Shown: positions 15,514 to 25,848, numbered from the stretch's first letter. The stretch: 47,890 nucleotides of DNA from Xanthomonas cassavae CFBP 4642 (GCF_000454545.1 NZ_CM002139.1:1378504-1426393); one strand, 5' to 3'. A program made the numbers and translations. The notes: generated by a model from the letters alone, not told the origin.

Positions 15514-17658
15514 ATGACCGCTGCCAGTGTCCGTTCCGCATCACCGCTGCCTAGGCTGGCGACCTGGGCGCTGTGGTTGCTGGGTGCGTTGCTGCTGGTG
15601 TTCGTGGTGGCCGTGCCGATGGACGTGAACCAGCAGCTGGTGTTCTCCGGCGTGCTGTTCGCCGTGGCGCTGGCGGTGCGCACCCGCGGCGGGCGGGTGG
15701 TCATCCTGATGATGATGGGCATGTCGCTGGCGGTGTCGTGCCGCTACATCTGGTGGCGCATGACCCAGACCATGGGCGTGGGCAGCGCGGTGGATTTCAT
15801 TCTTGGCCTGGGCCTGCTCGGCGCCGAGCTGTATGCCTTCGTGATCCTGGTGCTGGGCTATTTCCAGGTGCTGTGGCCGCTCAACCGCAAGCCGGTGCCG
15901 TTGCCTGCCGACCAGAGCCTGTGGCCGAGCGTGGATGTCTTCATTCCCACCTACAACGAGCCGCTGTCGGTGGTGCGCACCACCGTGCTGGCCGCCAGCG
16001 TGATCGATTGGCCGGCCGGCAAGATCACCATCCACCTGCTCGACGATGGCCGCCGCGACGAGTTCCGCGAGTTCTGCGCCGAGGTCGGCATCAATTACGT
16101 CACCCGCACCAACAATGCGCACGCCAAGGCCGGCAACATCAACGCGGCGTTGAAGAAGTGCAGCGGCGAGTACGTGGCGATCTTCGATTGCGACCACATT
16201 CCCACCCGCAGTTTCCTGCAGGTGGCGATGGGCTGGTTCCTGCGCGACACCAAGCTGGCGCTGGTGCAGATGCCGCACTATTTCTTCTCGCCGGATCCGT
16301 TCGAGCGCAACCTGGATACCCACGGCAAGGTGCCCAACGAAGGCGAGCTGTTCTACGGCCTGCTGCAGGATGGCAACGACCAGTGGAATGCCACGTTCTT
16401 CTGTGGCTCGTGCGCGGTGATCAAGCGCACCGCATTGCAGGAAGTGGGCGGGGTGGCAGTGGAAACCGTCACCGAAGATGCGCACACCGCGCTCAAGCTG
16501 CAGCGCCGCGGTTATCGCACCGCGTACCTGGCGGTGCCGCAGGCCGCAGGGCTGGCGACCGAAAGCCTGTCGGGCCACGTGGCGCAGCGCATCCGCTGGG
16601 CACGCGGCATGGCGCAGATCGCGCGCATCGACAACCCCTTGCTCGGCCGCGGGCTCAGGCTCTCGCAGCGGCTGTGCTATCTCAACGCGATGCTGCACTT
16701 CTTCTACGGGCTGCCGCGCATCATCTACCTTACCGCGCCGCTGGCCTACCTGTTCTTCGGCGCGCACGTGATCCAGGCCTCGGCGTTGATGATCCTGGCC
16801 TATGCGCTGCCGCACATCCTGCAGGCCAACCTGACCAATCTGCGCGTGCAAAGCCGGTTCCGGCATCTGCTGTGGAACGAGGTCTACGAGACCACGCTGG
16901 CCTGGTACATCTTCCGCCCGACGCTGGTGGCGCTGATCAACCCCAAGCTGGGCAAGTTCAACGTGACCCCGAAGGGCGGCCTGGTGGCGCGCAGCTATTT
17001 CGACGCGCAGATCGCCAAGCCCTACCTGTTCCTGCTGCTGCTCAACGTGGTGGGCGTGGTGGCCGGCGTGCTGCGGCTGATCTATGTGGGCGGCAGCGGC
17101 GAGCAGCAGACGATCTGGTTCAACCTGGCCTGGACGCTGTACAACATGGTGCTGCTGGGCGCCACGATCGCCACTGCCAGCGAAACCCGCCAGGTGCGCA
17201 GCGCGCACCGCGTGCCGCTGGATATCCCGGTCAACCTGTACCTGCCCGATGGCCACGTGCTGGCCAGCCGCTCGCTGAATTTTTCCACCGGCGGCATGGC
17301 GATCACGCTCGATCAGCCGCAGCCGATCGAACCCGGCCTGCCGATCCAGGTCGGCCTGAGCCATCGTGGCATCGAACAGACCCTGCCGGCGGTGGTGCGC
17401 CAGGATCGCGATGGCCAGGTCAGCATCCAGTTCACGCAGATGTCCATGGAACAGGAACGCTGGCTGGTGGCGTCCACCTTCGCGCGCGCCGATATCTGGC
17501 TCTCGCAATGGGGCCAGCACGACCACGATGCGTTCTGGCGCTCCATGGGCCAGGTGCTGGAAGCCAGTGCGCGCGGATTCGGGCGGCTGGGCCGGCATAT
17601 GGTGGACAGTGCGCGGCAGGGCTTTCGCCCGTCGCGCCCGGTGGATCTGGAGTCGTGA
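15514..17658 (+). CDS. bcsA: Cellulose synthase catalytic subunit BcsA with PilZ domain
   Basis: 714-residue inner-membrane processive GT2 that polymerises UDP-glucose into beta-1,4-glucan and threads it out through its channel. N-terminal helices come first, then FIPTYNEP (142), LLDDGRRDE (176), FDCDHIPTRSF (DxD, 225), FFCGSCAV, VTEDAHTALKLQ (TED, 320) and QRIRWARGM (QxxRW, 357), then more helices. The PilZ domain begins near 560 with RSAHR (RxxxR) and NFSTGGMAI ([D/N]xSxxG), so c-di-GMP binding residues are intact. The start at 15514 is supported by AAGGAG seven bases upstream; an in-frame TTG at 15463 adds a non-conserved segment. Operon gene 3; its stop is close to the bcsB start. Confidence 0.97.
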   Translation: MTAASVRSASPLPRLATWALWLLGALLLVFVVAVPMDVNQQLVFSGVLFAVALAVRTRGGRVVILMMMGMSLAVSCRYIWWRMTQTMGVGSAVDFILGLGLLGAELYAFVILVLGYFQVLWPLNRKPVPLPADQSLWPSVDVFIPTYNEPLSVVRTTVLAASVIDWPAGKITIHLLDDGRRDEFREFCAEVGINYVTRTNNAHAKAGNINAALKKCSGEYVAIFDCDHIPTRSFLQVAMGWFLRDTKLALVQMPHYFFSPDPFERNLDTHGKVPNEGELFYGLLQDGNDQWNATFFCGSCAVIKRTALQEVGGVAVETVTEDAHTALKLQRRGYRTAYLAVPQAAGLATESLSGHVAQRIRWARGMAQIARIDNPLLGRGLRLSQRLCYLNAMLHFFYGLPRIIYLTAPLAYLFFGAHVIQASALMILAYALPHILQANLTNLRVQSRFRHLLWNEVYETTLAWYIFRPTLVALINPKLGKFNVTPKGGLVARSYFDAQIAKPYLFLLLLNVVGVVAGVLRLIYVGGSGEQQTIWFNLAWTLYNMVLLGATIATASETRQVRSAHRVPLDIPVNLYLPDGHVLASRSLNFSTGGMAITLDQPQPIEPGLPIQVGLSHRGIEQTLPAVVRQDRDGQVSIQFTQMSMEQERWLVASTFARADIWLSQWGQHDHDAFWRSMGQVLEASARGFGRLGRHMVDSARQGFRPSRPVDLES

Positions 17659-17663
17659 GTGTG

Positions 17664-20003
17664 ATGCGTGCTGTGTCCCTTTCCCTTGCCAAGAAGCGAT
17701 TGATGCGAATGTCCCCCGCCGTGTTGACCTGCGCGCTCACCCTCCTGGCCGGTCTGGCACAGGCGCAGCAGGCCGCGCCGACGGCGCCCGCAGCCGATGC
17801 GCAGGCCGCCGCGGCCGCCGCGCCCGAGGCGCCGCTGCCGGCCGGCAGCGCGCGCGCGGCCACGCTGCGCGATCTGGGCATCGATTACGAAATCACCTTG
17901 CGCGGCGTGCAGGGCAGTGCCGGCGTGCCCTTCAGCGTGCGCAGCGACGAGATCGTCACCGCCGCCACGCTCAATCTCAAATACAGCTATTCGCCCTCGT
18001 TGCTGCCGGACCTGTCGCACGTCAAGGTCACCATCAACGGCGTCACCGTGGCCACCTTGCCCACCGACAAGGCCAACGCCGGCAAGCTGCTCTCGGCCGA
18101 CCTGCCGATCGACCCGCGCCTGATCACCGACTACAACCAGCTCAATCTGCAGCTGATCGGCCACTACACGCGCGAATGCGAAGATCCCGACCACAGCAGC
18201 CTGTGGGCGAACGTGGATGCGGCCACCAGCTTGTCGCTGACCACCACGCCGCTGGCGCTGGCCAACACCCTGGCGCTGTTGCCGGTGCCGTTCTTCGACG
18301 TACGCGACACGCGCCGTCTGGAGCTGCCGTTCTACTTCCCGCAGCAGCCGGACATGGCCACGCTGCAGGCGGCCGGCACGGTGGCCTCGTGGTTCGGCAC
18401 GCTGGCCGGGTATCGCGGCGCGGTGTTCCCGGCATCGACCACGGCGCTGCCGGCCAGCGGCAATGCGGTGGTGTTCGCCACCCCGGCCACCTTGCCGGCG
18501 CAGTTCGCCACCGCCGACAGCGGCGTGGCCGATATCCGCGGCCCCACCGTGGCGGTGGTGGTCAACCCCACCGATCCCAACGGCAAGCTGCTGCTGTTAC
18601 TCGGACGCAACACCGAGGAACTGCAGCGCGCCGCCGCCGCACTGGCGCTGCGTGCGCCGTTGACCGGCGCGGTGGCCCGGATCGGCGAGATGTCCGCGCC
18701 GGCGCCGCGCCAGCCCTACGACGCGCCCAAGTGGGTGTCCAGCGAGCGCCCGGTCCGCTTCGGCGACCTGGTCACCCAACCTGGTGCGCTGAATGTCACC
18801 GGCTACCACCCGGATCTGATCCGGGTCGGCCTGCAGCTGCCGCCGGACCTGTTCGTGTGGGAGCGCGACGGCATTCCGGTGGCGCTGAAATACCGCTACA
18901 CGGTGCCGGAGGTGGACAACAAGTCCGCGCTCAACGTCAGCATCAACGAGTCGTTCGTGACCACGTTGCCGTTGACCGGGCGCCCGTTCGCCGAGTCCAC
19001 CCCGATGCGCTGGTGGAACAGTCTGGGCGCGCGCGGCAGCATGCCGGTGCACCAGGACCTGACTTTGCCGGTGGGCGCGTTTTCGGCCAATAGCCAGCTG
19101 CGTTTCCATTTCTTCTTCGATCGCCCGCAGGGCGAGGCGTGCAAGAACACCTTCCCCGACGTGTCCGGCGCCATCGATGCCGATTCCACCATCGACCTGA
19201 GCGGTTTCCACCACTACATGGCGATGCCGAACCTGGCCGCGTTCGCAAACGCCGGCTATCCGTTCACGCGGCTGGCCGACCTGTCCGAATCGACCATCGT
19301 GCTGCCCAACAACCCGGGCGATCAGGATCTGGGCAACGTGCTGACCCTGCTCGGACGGTTCGGCGCGAGCACCGGCTACCCGGCGCTGCATGCGCAGATC
19401 ATCGGCGCCAGCGCGGTGCAGCAGCACGCCGATCGCGATCTGCTGCTGCTCGGCAGCGCCGACTCGCAGCCGTTGTTCAAGCAGTGGCGCGCGCAGCTTC
19501 CCATTGGCCAGGACGGGCAGAGCCGGCGGATCGGTCTGACCGACTGGCTGTTCGAGAAACTGCCCGGCTTCCTGTCCTTCGACGCGCGCCGCACCGACCT
19601 GCCCACCACCACCGAGATCGCGCTGCAGCCGCAGCCGGACGACGTGCTGCTGATGGGCTTCGAATCACCGCTGACATCCGGCCGCAGCGTGGTGGCGTTC
19701 CAGACCGAAGACCCGGCCAACATGAGCCGCCTGTTCGATGCCTGGTTCGACCCGGCCTTGCTCAAGGACTTCCAGGGCAGCGTGGTATTGCTGCAGCAGA
19801 AGAAGGTCACCAGCCTGGTCGGCAACCAGACCTATTACGTGGGCCACCTGCCGCTGCCGACCTGGCTGCGCTGGTACTTCTCGCACCACCCGGTGTGGCT
19901 GGCGTTCACCGTGGTGCTGCTGGCGCTGTTGCTGGCCCTGGCCGCCCGCGTGCTGCTGCGCCGGCATACTGCAGAGCGACTCAACGAAGGACACGGCACA
20001 TGA
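17664..20003 (+). CDS. bcsB: Cellulose synthase periplasmic subunit BcsB
   Basis: 779 residues. Signal peptide (KKRLMRMSPAVLTCALTLLA, cleavage near AQAQ), an Ala/Pro-rich linker, then tandem jelly-roll and flavodoxin-like periplasmic domains. Family landmarks are RDLGIDYEITLRGVQGS, RLELPFYFP, VSSERPVRFGDL, RFHFFFDRPQGEACKNTFPDV and GFHHYMAMPNLAAFANAGYP. A single C-terminal membrane anchor (WLAFTVVLLALLLALAARVL) pairs with BcsA and is required for synthesis. ATG 17664 is chosen; GTG 17655 overlapping the bcsA stop (GTGA) is an alternative. Its stop overlaps the bcsZ start in ATGA. It guides the glucan chain through the periplasm. Confidence 0.95.
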   Translation: MRAVSLSLAKKRLMRMSPAVLTCALTLLAGLAQAQQAAPTAPAADAQAAAAAAPEAPLPAGSARAATLRDLGIDYEITLRGVQGSAGVPFSVRSDEIVTAATLNLKYSYSPSLLPDLSHVKVTINGVTVATLPTDKANAGKLLSADLPIDPRLITDYNQLNLQLIGHYTRECEDPDHSSLWANVDAATSLSLTTTPLALANTLALLPVPFFDVRDTRRLELPFYFPQQPDMATLQAAGTVASWFGTLAGYRGAVFPASTTALPASGNAVVFATPATLPAQFATADSGVADIRGPTVAVVVNPTDPNGKLLLLLGRNTEELQRAAAALALRAPLTGAVARIGEMSAPAPRQPYDAPKWVSSERPVRFGDLVTQPGALNVTGYHPDLIRVGLQLPPDLFVWERDGIPVALKYRYTVPEVDNKSALNVSINESFVTTLPLTGRPFAESTPMRWWNSLGARGSMPVHQDLTLPVGAFSANSQLRFHFFFDRPQGEACKNTFPDVSGAIDADSTIDLSGFHHYMAMPNLAAFANAGYPFTRLADLSESTIVLPNNPGDQDLGNVLTLLGRFGASTGYPALHAQIIGASAVQQHADRDLLLLGSADSQPLFKQWRAQLPIGQDGQSRRIGLTDWLFEKLPGFLSFDARRTDLPTTTEIALQPQPDDVLLMGFESPLTSGRSVVAFQTEDPANMSRLFDAWFDPALLKDFQGSVVLLQQKKVTSLVGNQTYYVGHLPLPTWLRWYFSHHPVWLAFTVVLLALLLALAARVLLRRHTAERLNEGHGT

Positions 20004-21181
20004 GCGCGCATCGCACCGGCAGTGCGATGACCCGCCGCCGCCTGCTGCGCGCCGGCGCGCTGGCCGGCCTGGCGGCGGTCCTGCCGGCGGGCGCCAAGCC
20101 GGCACCGGCGCAGTGCGGCAGCTGGCCGTTGTGGAATGCATTCGTGTCCAGGCACATCCAGCCCGATGGACGGGTGGTGGATTTTCTCAATGCCGATCAG
20201 CGTTCCACGTCCGAAGGCCAGTCGTATGCGCTGTTCTTCGCGCTGGTGGCCAACGACCAGGTGCTGTTCGACAAGCTGCTGGGCTGGACCCGGCACAACC
20301 TGAGCGGCGGTCGCCCGGACCTGAACCTGCCGGCCTGGCTGTGGGGCCGTGACGAGGGCGGCACCTGGCGGGTGCTCGACCCCAACACCGCCAGCGACGG
20401 CGAACTGTGGATCGCCTACGCCCTGCTGGAAGCGGGCCGGCTGTGGAACCGCCCCGGCTACGTCAAGGCCGGCCAGCAGATCCTGCAGCTGATGCGGGCG
20501 CAGGAAGTGGCCACGCTGCCCGGGCTCGGGCCGATGCTGTTGCCCGGCCGCAGCGGATTCGCGGACAAGGGCCGCTGGACGCTCAACCCCAGCTACCTGC
20601 CGATCCAGGTCCTGCGTCGCTGCGCCAGTGCCGATCCCAAGGGCCCATGGCCCGCCATTGCCGCCAACAGCGCGCGCGTGCTGCGCGACAGTGCGCCGGT
20701 GGGCTTCGCCCCGGACTGGACGGTATGGGACGGCACCAGCTTCAGCGCCGATCCCAAGCGCGGCAATGTCGGCAGCTATGACGCCATCCGCGTGTATCTG
20801 TGGGCCGGCATGCTCGATGCCGGCGAACCGCTGCGCACCAGATTGCTGCAGGACCTGTCCGGCCCGGCCGACCTGCTGGCAGCCGGCACCGGTTTTGCCG
20901 AAAAGATCGACACCGCACGCGGCGTGGGCACCGGCCCGGTGCCGGTGGGATTTTCCGCTGCGCTGCTGCCGTACCTGAGTGCCCTGGGCCGGCCCGCATT
21001 GCTCAAGGCGCAGGCGCAGCGCATTCCCGCCGCCGCCCAGCCTGCGGCCGCCGCCCTGCCGTACTACGAACGCACGCTGGCCCTGTTTGGACAGGGCTGG
21101 CTTGAGAACCGCTACCGCTTTGCCGCAGACGGGCGCCTGCTGCCCGCCTGGAGAACGCCTGCATGCTCCGCAAAAACCTGA
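20000..21181 (+). CDS. bcsZ: Endo-beta-1,4-glucanase BcsZ (GH8)
   Basis: 393-residue periplasmic cellulase of glycoside hydrolase family 8, which trims cellulose during secretion. The acid Glu is in STSEGQSYALFFAL and the second catalytic region in NVGSYDAIRVYLWAGM; ASDGELWIAYALLEAG and APDWTVWDG are further GH8 landmarks. The N-terminus (MTRRRLLRAGALAGLAAVLP) has adjacent arginines followed by Leu-Leu and a modest hydrophobic stretch, which looks like a Tat rather than a Sec signal. The ATG at 20000 overlaps the bcsB stop (ATGA), and the 3' end overlaps bcsC by 19 bp, so coupling with both is likely. Confidence 0.94.
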   Translation: MSAHRTGSAMTRRRLLRAGALAGLAAVLPAGAKPAPAQCGSWPLWNAFVSRHIQPDGRVVDFLNADQRSTSEGQSYALFFALVANDQVLFDKLLGWTRHNLSGGRPDLNLPAWLWGRDEGGTWRVLDPNTASDGELWIAYALLEAGRLWNRPGYVKAGQQILQLMRAQEVATLPGLGPMLLPGRSGFADKGRWTLNPSYLPIQVLRRCASADPKGPWPAIAANSARVLRDSAPVGFAPDWTVWDGTSFSADPKRGNVGSYDAIRVYLWAGMLDAGEPLRTRLLQDLSGPADLLAAGTGFAEKIDTARGVGTGPVPVGFSAALLPYLSALGRPALLKAQAQRIPAAAQPAAAALPYYERTLALFGQGWLENRYRFAADGRLLPAWRTPACSAKT

Positions 21182-24100
21182 CCCCGCTCTACCTCGCCGG
21201 CATGATCGACCTGTGCCTGCTCGCCTGCCCGGCGCATGCGCAGACCAGTGCCACCCAGCAACTGGTCGGGCAGGGCAATTACTGGCATGACCAGGGCCGC
21301 GACGACCTGGCCGCCGATACCTGGAAGAAGCTGCTCGGCATCGACCCGGACCAGCCCGATGCCTTGCTCGGCCTGGCCCAGATCGATCTGGCGCAGGGGC
21401 GCCAGTCCGAAGCGCGCAAGCGCCTGCAGCAACTCGAAGCGGCCCACCCGCAGTCGCCGCAGGCCCAGCGCCTGCGCGTGGCGATCGGCGCGCGCGGCAG
21501 CGCCACCGCCGGGGAAGCCCCCAATCTGCGCAACGCGCGCCGCGCTTCTGCCGCCGGACGGTATGTAGAAGCTGCCCGCAGCTACGAGGCCGTGTTCGCC
21601 GGCAAGGCACCGCCGCCGACACTGGCGCTGGAGTACTACCAGTCGCTGGCCGGCACGCCCACCGGCTGGGAGCGCGCCCGCGACGGCCTGCGCAAGCTGC
21701 AGGCCAGCGAGCCGGCCAACCTGTCGCTGCAACTGGCCCTGGCCCAGGTGCTGAGCTACCGCGAACCCACCCGCCGCGAAGGTATCGCGCAGCTGCGCAC
21801 GCTGGCCCAGCGCGCCGACGTTGGCGGCCCGGCGCGCATCAGCTGGCGCCAGGCCTTGCTGTGGCTCAACGCCACTACCGCCGACGCACCGCTTTACCAG
21901 GCGTTTCTGGCCGGCACCCCGAACGATGCGGACGTCACCGCCAAACTCGGCCAGCTGAGCAACCGCCGCAGCGCCGAGGCCACGCCCGCCGATCCCAACG
22001 GCATCGCGCTCGGCGAAGGCTTCCGCGCGCTCAATGCCGGCAACCTGGGCGTGGCCGAACAGCGCTTCACCCAGGTGCTGCGCGCGCGCGCGCGCGACCC
22101 CGAGGCACTGGGTGGGCTGGGCTCGGTGCGCCTGCGCCAGCAACGGTTTTCCGAGGCGCAGGAGTTGCTGCGCCCGGCGGCGGCCAGCAATGGCAAATGG
22201 AAACCCGCGCTGGACAGCGCGCGTTATTGGCAGCAGCTGCAGCAGGCCGAGGCCGCGCGCGCGCGCGGCGATGCGGCGCAGGCACGCCAGCTGGTGGAAC
22301 AATCGGTGCAGTTGCTGCCCAACGAGCCGGCCGGGCACGTGGCGCTGGGCGGATTGCAGGCCGCAGGCGACCCGGTCGCCGCCGAAGCCAGCTATCGCAA
22401 GGCGCTGTCGCGCGATGCCGACAATGCCGGCGCGCTGCAGGGCCTGGTGGGCCTGTACAGCCGCCAGGGCCGCATGCAGGAAGCCACCGAACTCTTCAAC
22501 CGCCTGCCGGCCGCCGAACGCGCCAAGTCCGGTGGACAGGCCTTGCTGCGCTCGAACGTGCAGCGTGCGCGTGCCCGCCAGTCGCTGGACGCCGGCGATG
22601 CGGTCAGCGCGCAGGCCGAGCTGGAAGCGGCCATGGTCGAACGCCCCGGCGATGCCTGGATCCGCCTGGATCTGGCGCGCCTGTACCAACAGGCCGGCCG
22701 CCCCGACCAGGCGCGCAGCGTCATGGACGGCCTGCTCGCCGCACATGCCGACCAACCCGAGGCGCTGCATGCCAATGCCTTGTTCGCGCAGGAAAGCGGC
22801 GACTGGCAGGGCGCCTACGACAGCCTCGATCGTATTCCCACTGCCGCGCGCACGCCGGAGATGACCCAGCTGCGCACCACCGCCTGGATCGAATCGCAGG
22901 CGCGCCAGGCACGCGGATTGGTACAGCAGGGCCGGGTGGGCGAAGCGCAGCAACTGCTGGCGCGCACCGAAACCGCGCTCGGCACTCAGCTCGACGATCC
23001 GCAACTGCTGGCCGCGCTGGCTGGCGCGCATGCCGACGCCGGCAACACCCAGCGCGCGCTGGTGCTGGCCCAGCGGCTGGTCACCGGCGCCAATCCGCGC
23101 ACCGAAGACCGCCTGCAATACGCCGGCGTGCTGCTGCGCGCGCAGCAGGACGCCGAGCTGTCGGCGGTGTTGCGCCAGCTGCAATCCACCACCATGACGC
23201 CGGAACAATTGCGCCGCTATCAGACCCTGCGCAGCGCCTACACGCTGCGCCAGGTGGATGCCTTGCGCGAGCTTGGCAATCTGGAAGGCGCCTACGACGC
23301 GCTGTCGCCGATCCTGGCGCAGCAGCCGGACAACCGCGACGCGCAGGCCGCGCTGGCCCGGCTGTATGCCGCGGCCGGTGATCAGCGTCAGGCGCTGGCG
23401 CTCTACCAGCAGATCCTGCAGCGCCATCCCGACCACCTGGACACGCTCACTGCCGCCGCCAACAGCGCCGCCGCGCAGTCGGATCTGCGCAATGCCGAGC
23501 GTTATCTGCAGCGCGCGCTGGCGCAGGCGCCGGAGTCGCCGGACGTGCTGGCCGCGGCCGGCCGGGCGTATCGCAGCGCCGGCAAGAACCGCAAGGCCGA
23601 GCAGTATTTCCGCGCCTCGCTGGCCGCCCAGCAGCGCCAGGCCGGCCAGCTCGACAACGGCCTGCCGTCCGCGCGCGGTCTGTCTGCGGTTGCGTCCTCC
23701 AGCCGCCCGCTCAATCCGTTTTCCGGCATGACCGGCGGCATGCGCTCGCCAGCGGTGTTGTCCAAGCGCATGGACGCGGGTAGCGCCTATGGCGACGTGG
23801 CGGTTGCACCGGTGGCAGCGTCGCCGGACTCTGCACGATTCGCCGCTGCCGCACCGATTGGGGCTGCCGACAATGGTGGCGATGCATTGCCGCCGCCGGT
23901 CAGCGCCAGCGCTGCGCCGGCCATGCTGCCGGTCTCCAGCGGCCGCATGCGCGGTTCGTCGCGCGGCGACGGGCTGCTTGCCGCGCGCGCGGTTGCGCCG
24001 ATCGACGCGGACGCCGGGCCACGTCTGACCAAGCCCGCCGCACAGGCGTTGCCGCCGCTCGGCAGCGGCAACGCCGTGCTCGACGAACTGCGTGCGGTGC

Positions 24101-25689
24101 AGTCGGAAAACAGCGACAACCTCGCCGGCGGCGCGTTGTATCGCTCGCGCGATGGCGAAGACGGCCTGGGCCGCCTGGACGACATCGAAATGCCGGTGCA
24201 GGCCGAGTTCGCGGTCGGCGAAGGCAAGCTCGGCGTCACCCTGACCCCGACCATCGTCGATGCCGGCACCCTGACCACCGACTACGCCACCGCCAGCCGC
24301 TTCGGCAGCGGCCCGCAGACGGCGGTCGACGACGCGCTTGCCGCCGACCGCAGCCCGATCGACACGCTGGTCAATTCGTCGGTGTATCAACTGCTCGCCA
24401 CCCAGGGCAACACCGCCGCCACGCGCGAACGCCTGCGCCGTTATGCCTTGAATACCGGCCTGTTCGGCGAGCTGCTCACCGAAAACAACAACAGCACGCC
24501 GGCGGCGTTGGCCGCGCTGGCCAACGAACCGCTGCCGGCGTACCTGCTCAGCGTCAACGCGTCCAACACGCCGATCGCGCAACTGGCGCGCGACATCCTC
24601 AGCAACACCGCCATCAGCGAACAGCTGGCCGCGGGCGACGGTGCCGCGTTGCAGGCATTGGCCGGCAGCTCCGCCGCCGCGCAGCAGACGCCCACCGGCC
24701 TGGCGGCCACGCTGAACAGCATGGCCGCCACCGGCAACGGTGCGCGCCGGCTCAGCCGGGACGACACCGGCGTGGGTGTCGGGGTGCGCTATCGCAACGG
24801 CGGTTTCAGCGCCGATGTGGGCAGCACGCCGATCGGATTCCAGGAGCAGAACATCGTCGGCGGGGTCGGCTATCGCGGCGAGCTCGGCGAGACGGTGAGC
24901 TGGTCGGCAGACGCCTCGCGGCGCGCAGTCACCGACAGCGTGCTGTCGTTCGCCGGCGCACAGGACGGCCGCAGCGGCCGCGAATGGGGCGGCGTCACCA
25001 GTAACGGTATCGTGCTCTCGGCCACTGCCGACAACGGCCTGCTCGGTGGCTACGCCAATCTCGCCGCACACCGCCTGACCGGCAACGACGTGGCCGACAA
25101 CGACCACCGTCAGGCCGACCTGGGCTTCTACGTGCACGCGCTGGAAACCCGCAACCAGTCGCTGACCGCCGGCGTCAATCTGACCGCCATGCAGTACGAC
25201 AAGAACCTCAGCGGCTTCACCTACGGGCACGGCGGTTACTTCAGCCCGCAGGAGTATATGGACCTTGGCTTCCCGGTGCATTGGAGCGGCCGCAGCGCCG
25301 GGCAGAGCGTCAACTGGAAGGTCGATGCCAGCATCGGCGTGCAGCATTTCAAGACCGATCCCACGCCGTATTTCCCCACCGACCCGACCCTGCAACAGGC
25401 CGCCTACGATGCCGCATCGCTGGCGGCGCTGCTCGGCCTGGTCGATCGCTACACCGATCCGGTGGACGCGGGCGAAAGCCGCACCGGGGTGTCCTACAAC
25501 CTCAGTGGCGCGGCCGAGTGGCAGGTGGCACCGCAGTTGTTCCTGGGCGGGCGCATGACCTTCAACAACGCACGCGACTACAACCAGTTCAGCAGCAATC
25601 TCTATCTGCGTTTCGTGATGGATCGCCTGGGCGCCGCGCTGGGCCGCGCACCGCAGGTGCTGAACTCGCCGTACGCCGCCGATCGCTGA
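21163..25689 (+). CDS. bcsC: Cellulose synthase outer-membrane subunit BcsC (TPR plus barrel)
   Basis: 1508 residues, at the large end for the family. The signal peptide (YLAGMIDLCLLACPAHA) is followed by many TPR units from about residue 30 to 850 (for example YWHDQGRDDLAADTWKKLL, PDALLGLAQIDLAQGR, ALARLYAAAGDQRQALALYQ). These form the periplasmic scaffold that contacts the synthase. A low-complexity linker (about 840-950) is followed by the BCSC C-terminal beta-barrel from about 1180 (GVGVRYRNGGFSADVGSTPIG, LGFYVHALETRNQSLTAG, FLGGRMTFNNARDYNQFS). The barrel exports cellulose. The gene overlaps bcsZ and ends the operon in front of a strong hairpin. Confidence 0.95.
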   Translation: MLRKNLTPLYLAGMIDLCLLACPAHAQTSATQQLVGQGNYWHDQGRDDLAADTWKKLLGIDPDQPDALLGLAQIDLAQGRQSEARKRLQQLEAAHPQSPQAQRLRVAIGARGSATAGEAPNLRNARRASAAGRYVEAARSYEAVFAGKAPPPTLALEYYQSLAGTPTGWERARDGLRKLQASEPANLSLQLALAQVLSYREPTRREGIAQLRTLAQRADVGGPARISWRQALLWLNATTADAPLYQAFLAGTPNDADVTAKLGQLSNRRSAEATPADPNGIALGEGFRALNAGNLGVAEQRFTQVLRARARDPEALGGLGSVRLRQQRFSEAQELLRPAAASNGKWKPALDSARYWQQLQQAEAARARGDAAQARQLVEQSVQLLPNEPAGHVALGGLQAAGDPVAAEASYRKALSRDADNAGALQGLVGLYSRQGRMQEATELFNRLPAAERAKSGGQALLRSNVQRARARQSLDAGDAVSAQAELEAAMVERPGDAWIRLDLARLYQQAGRPDQARSVMDGLLAAHADQPEALHANALFAQESGDWQGAYDSLDRIPTAARTPEMTQLRTTAWIESQARQARGLVQQGRVGEAQQLLARTETALGTQLDDPQLLAALAGAHADAGNTQRALVLAQRLVTGANPRTEDRLQYAGVLLRAQQDAELSAVLRQLQSTTMTPEQLRRYQTLRSAYTLRQVDALRELGNLEGAYDALSPILAQQPDNRDAQAALARLYAAAGDQRQALALYQQILQRHPDHLDTLTAAANSAAAQSDLRNAERYLQRALAQAPESPDVLAAAGRAYRSAGKNRKAEQYFRASLAAQQRQAGQLDNGLPSARGLSAVASSSRPLNPFSGMTGGMRSPAVLSKRMDAGSAYGDVAVAPVAASPDSARFAAAAPIGAADNGGDALPPPVSASAAPAMLPVSSGRMRGSSRGDGLLAARAVAPIDADAGPRLTKPAAQALPPLGSGNAVLDELRAVQSENSDNLAGGALYRSRDGEDGLGRLDDIEMPVQAEFAVGEGKLGVTLTPTIVDAGTLTTDYATASRFGSGPQTAVDDALAADRSPIDTLVNSSVYQLLATQGNTAATRERLRRYALNTGLFGELLTENNNSTPAALAALANEPLPAYLLSVNASNTPIAQLARDILSNTAISEQLAAGDGAALQALAGSSAAAQQTPTGLAATLNSMAATGNGARRLSRDDTGVGVGVRYRNGGFSADVGSTPIGFQEQNIVGGVGYRGELGETVSWSADASRRAVTDSVLSFAGAQDGRSGREWGGVTSNGIVLSATADNGLLGGYANLAAHRLTGNDVADNDHRQADLGFYVHALETRNQSLTAGVNLTAMQYDKNLSGFTYGHGGYFSPQEYMDLGFPVHWSGRSAGQSVNWKVDASIGVQHFKTDPTPYFPTDPTLQQAAYDAASLAALLGLVDRYTDPVDAGESRTGVSYNLSGAAEWQVAPQLFLGGRMTFNNARDYNQFSSNLYLRFVMDRLGAALGRAPQVLNSPYAADR

Positions 25690-25848
25690 GGCGGCGGCAC
25701 CGGCGGTTCGCTCTCGCAGCGGACAGTTGCCGCTGCATGGCGGGCCGGGCGATGCATGCCTGCGGCCTGCTGTGTGGGCGCGCGCCGGGCACGGTCGTGC
25801 ATCGATCGTGAGAGCGGCGTACGCCGCACCGCCCCGCAGCGCATAAAC

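Noticed and set aside
21112..25395. A 1427-codon minus-strand frame opposite bcsC
   Set aside because: Same reason: shadow of a highly GC-biased gene, no motif, no ribosome-binding site.
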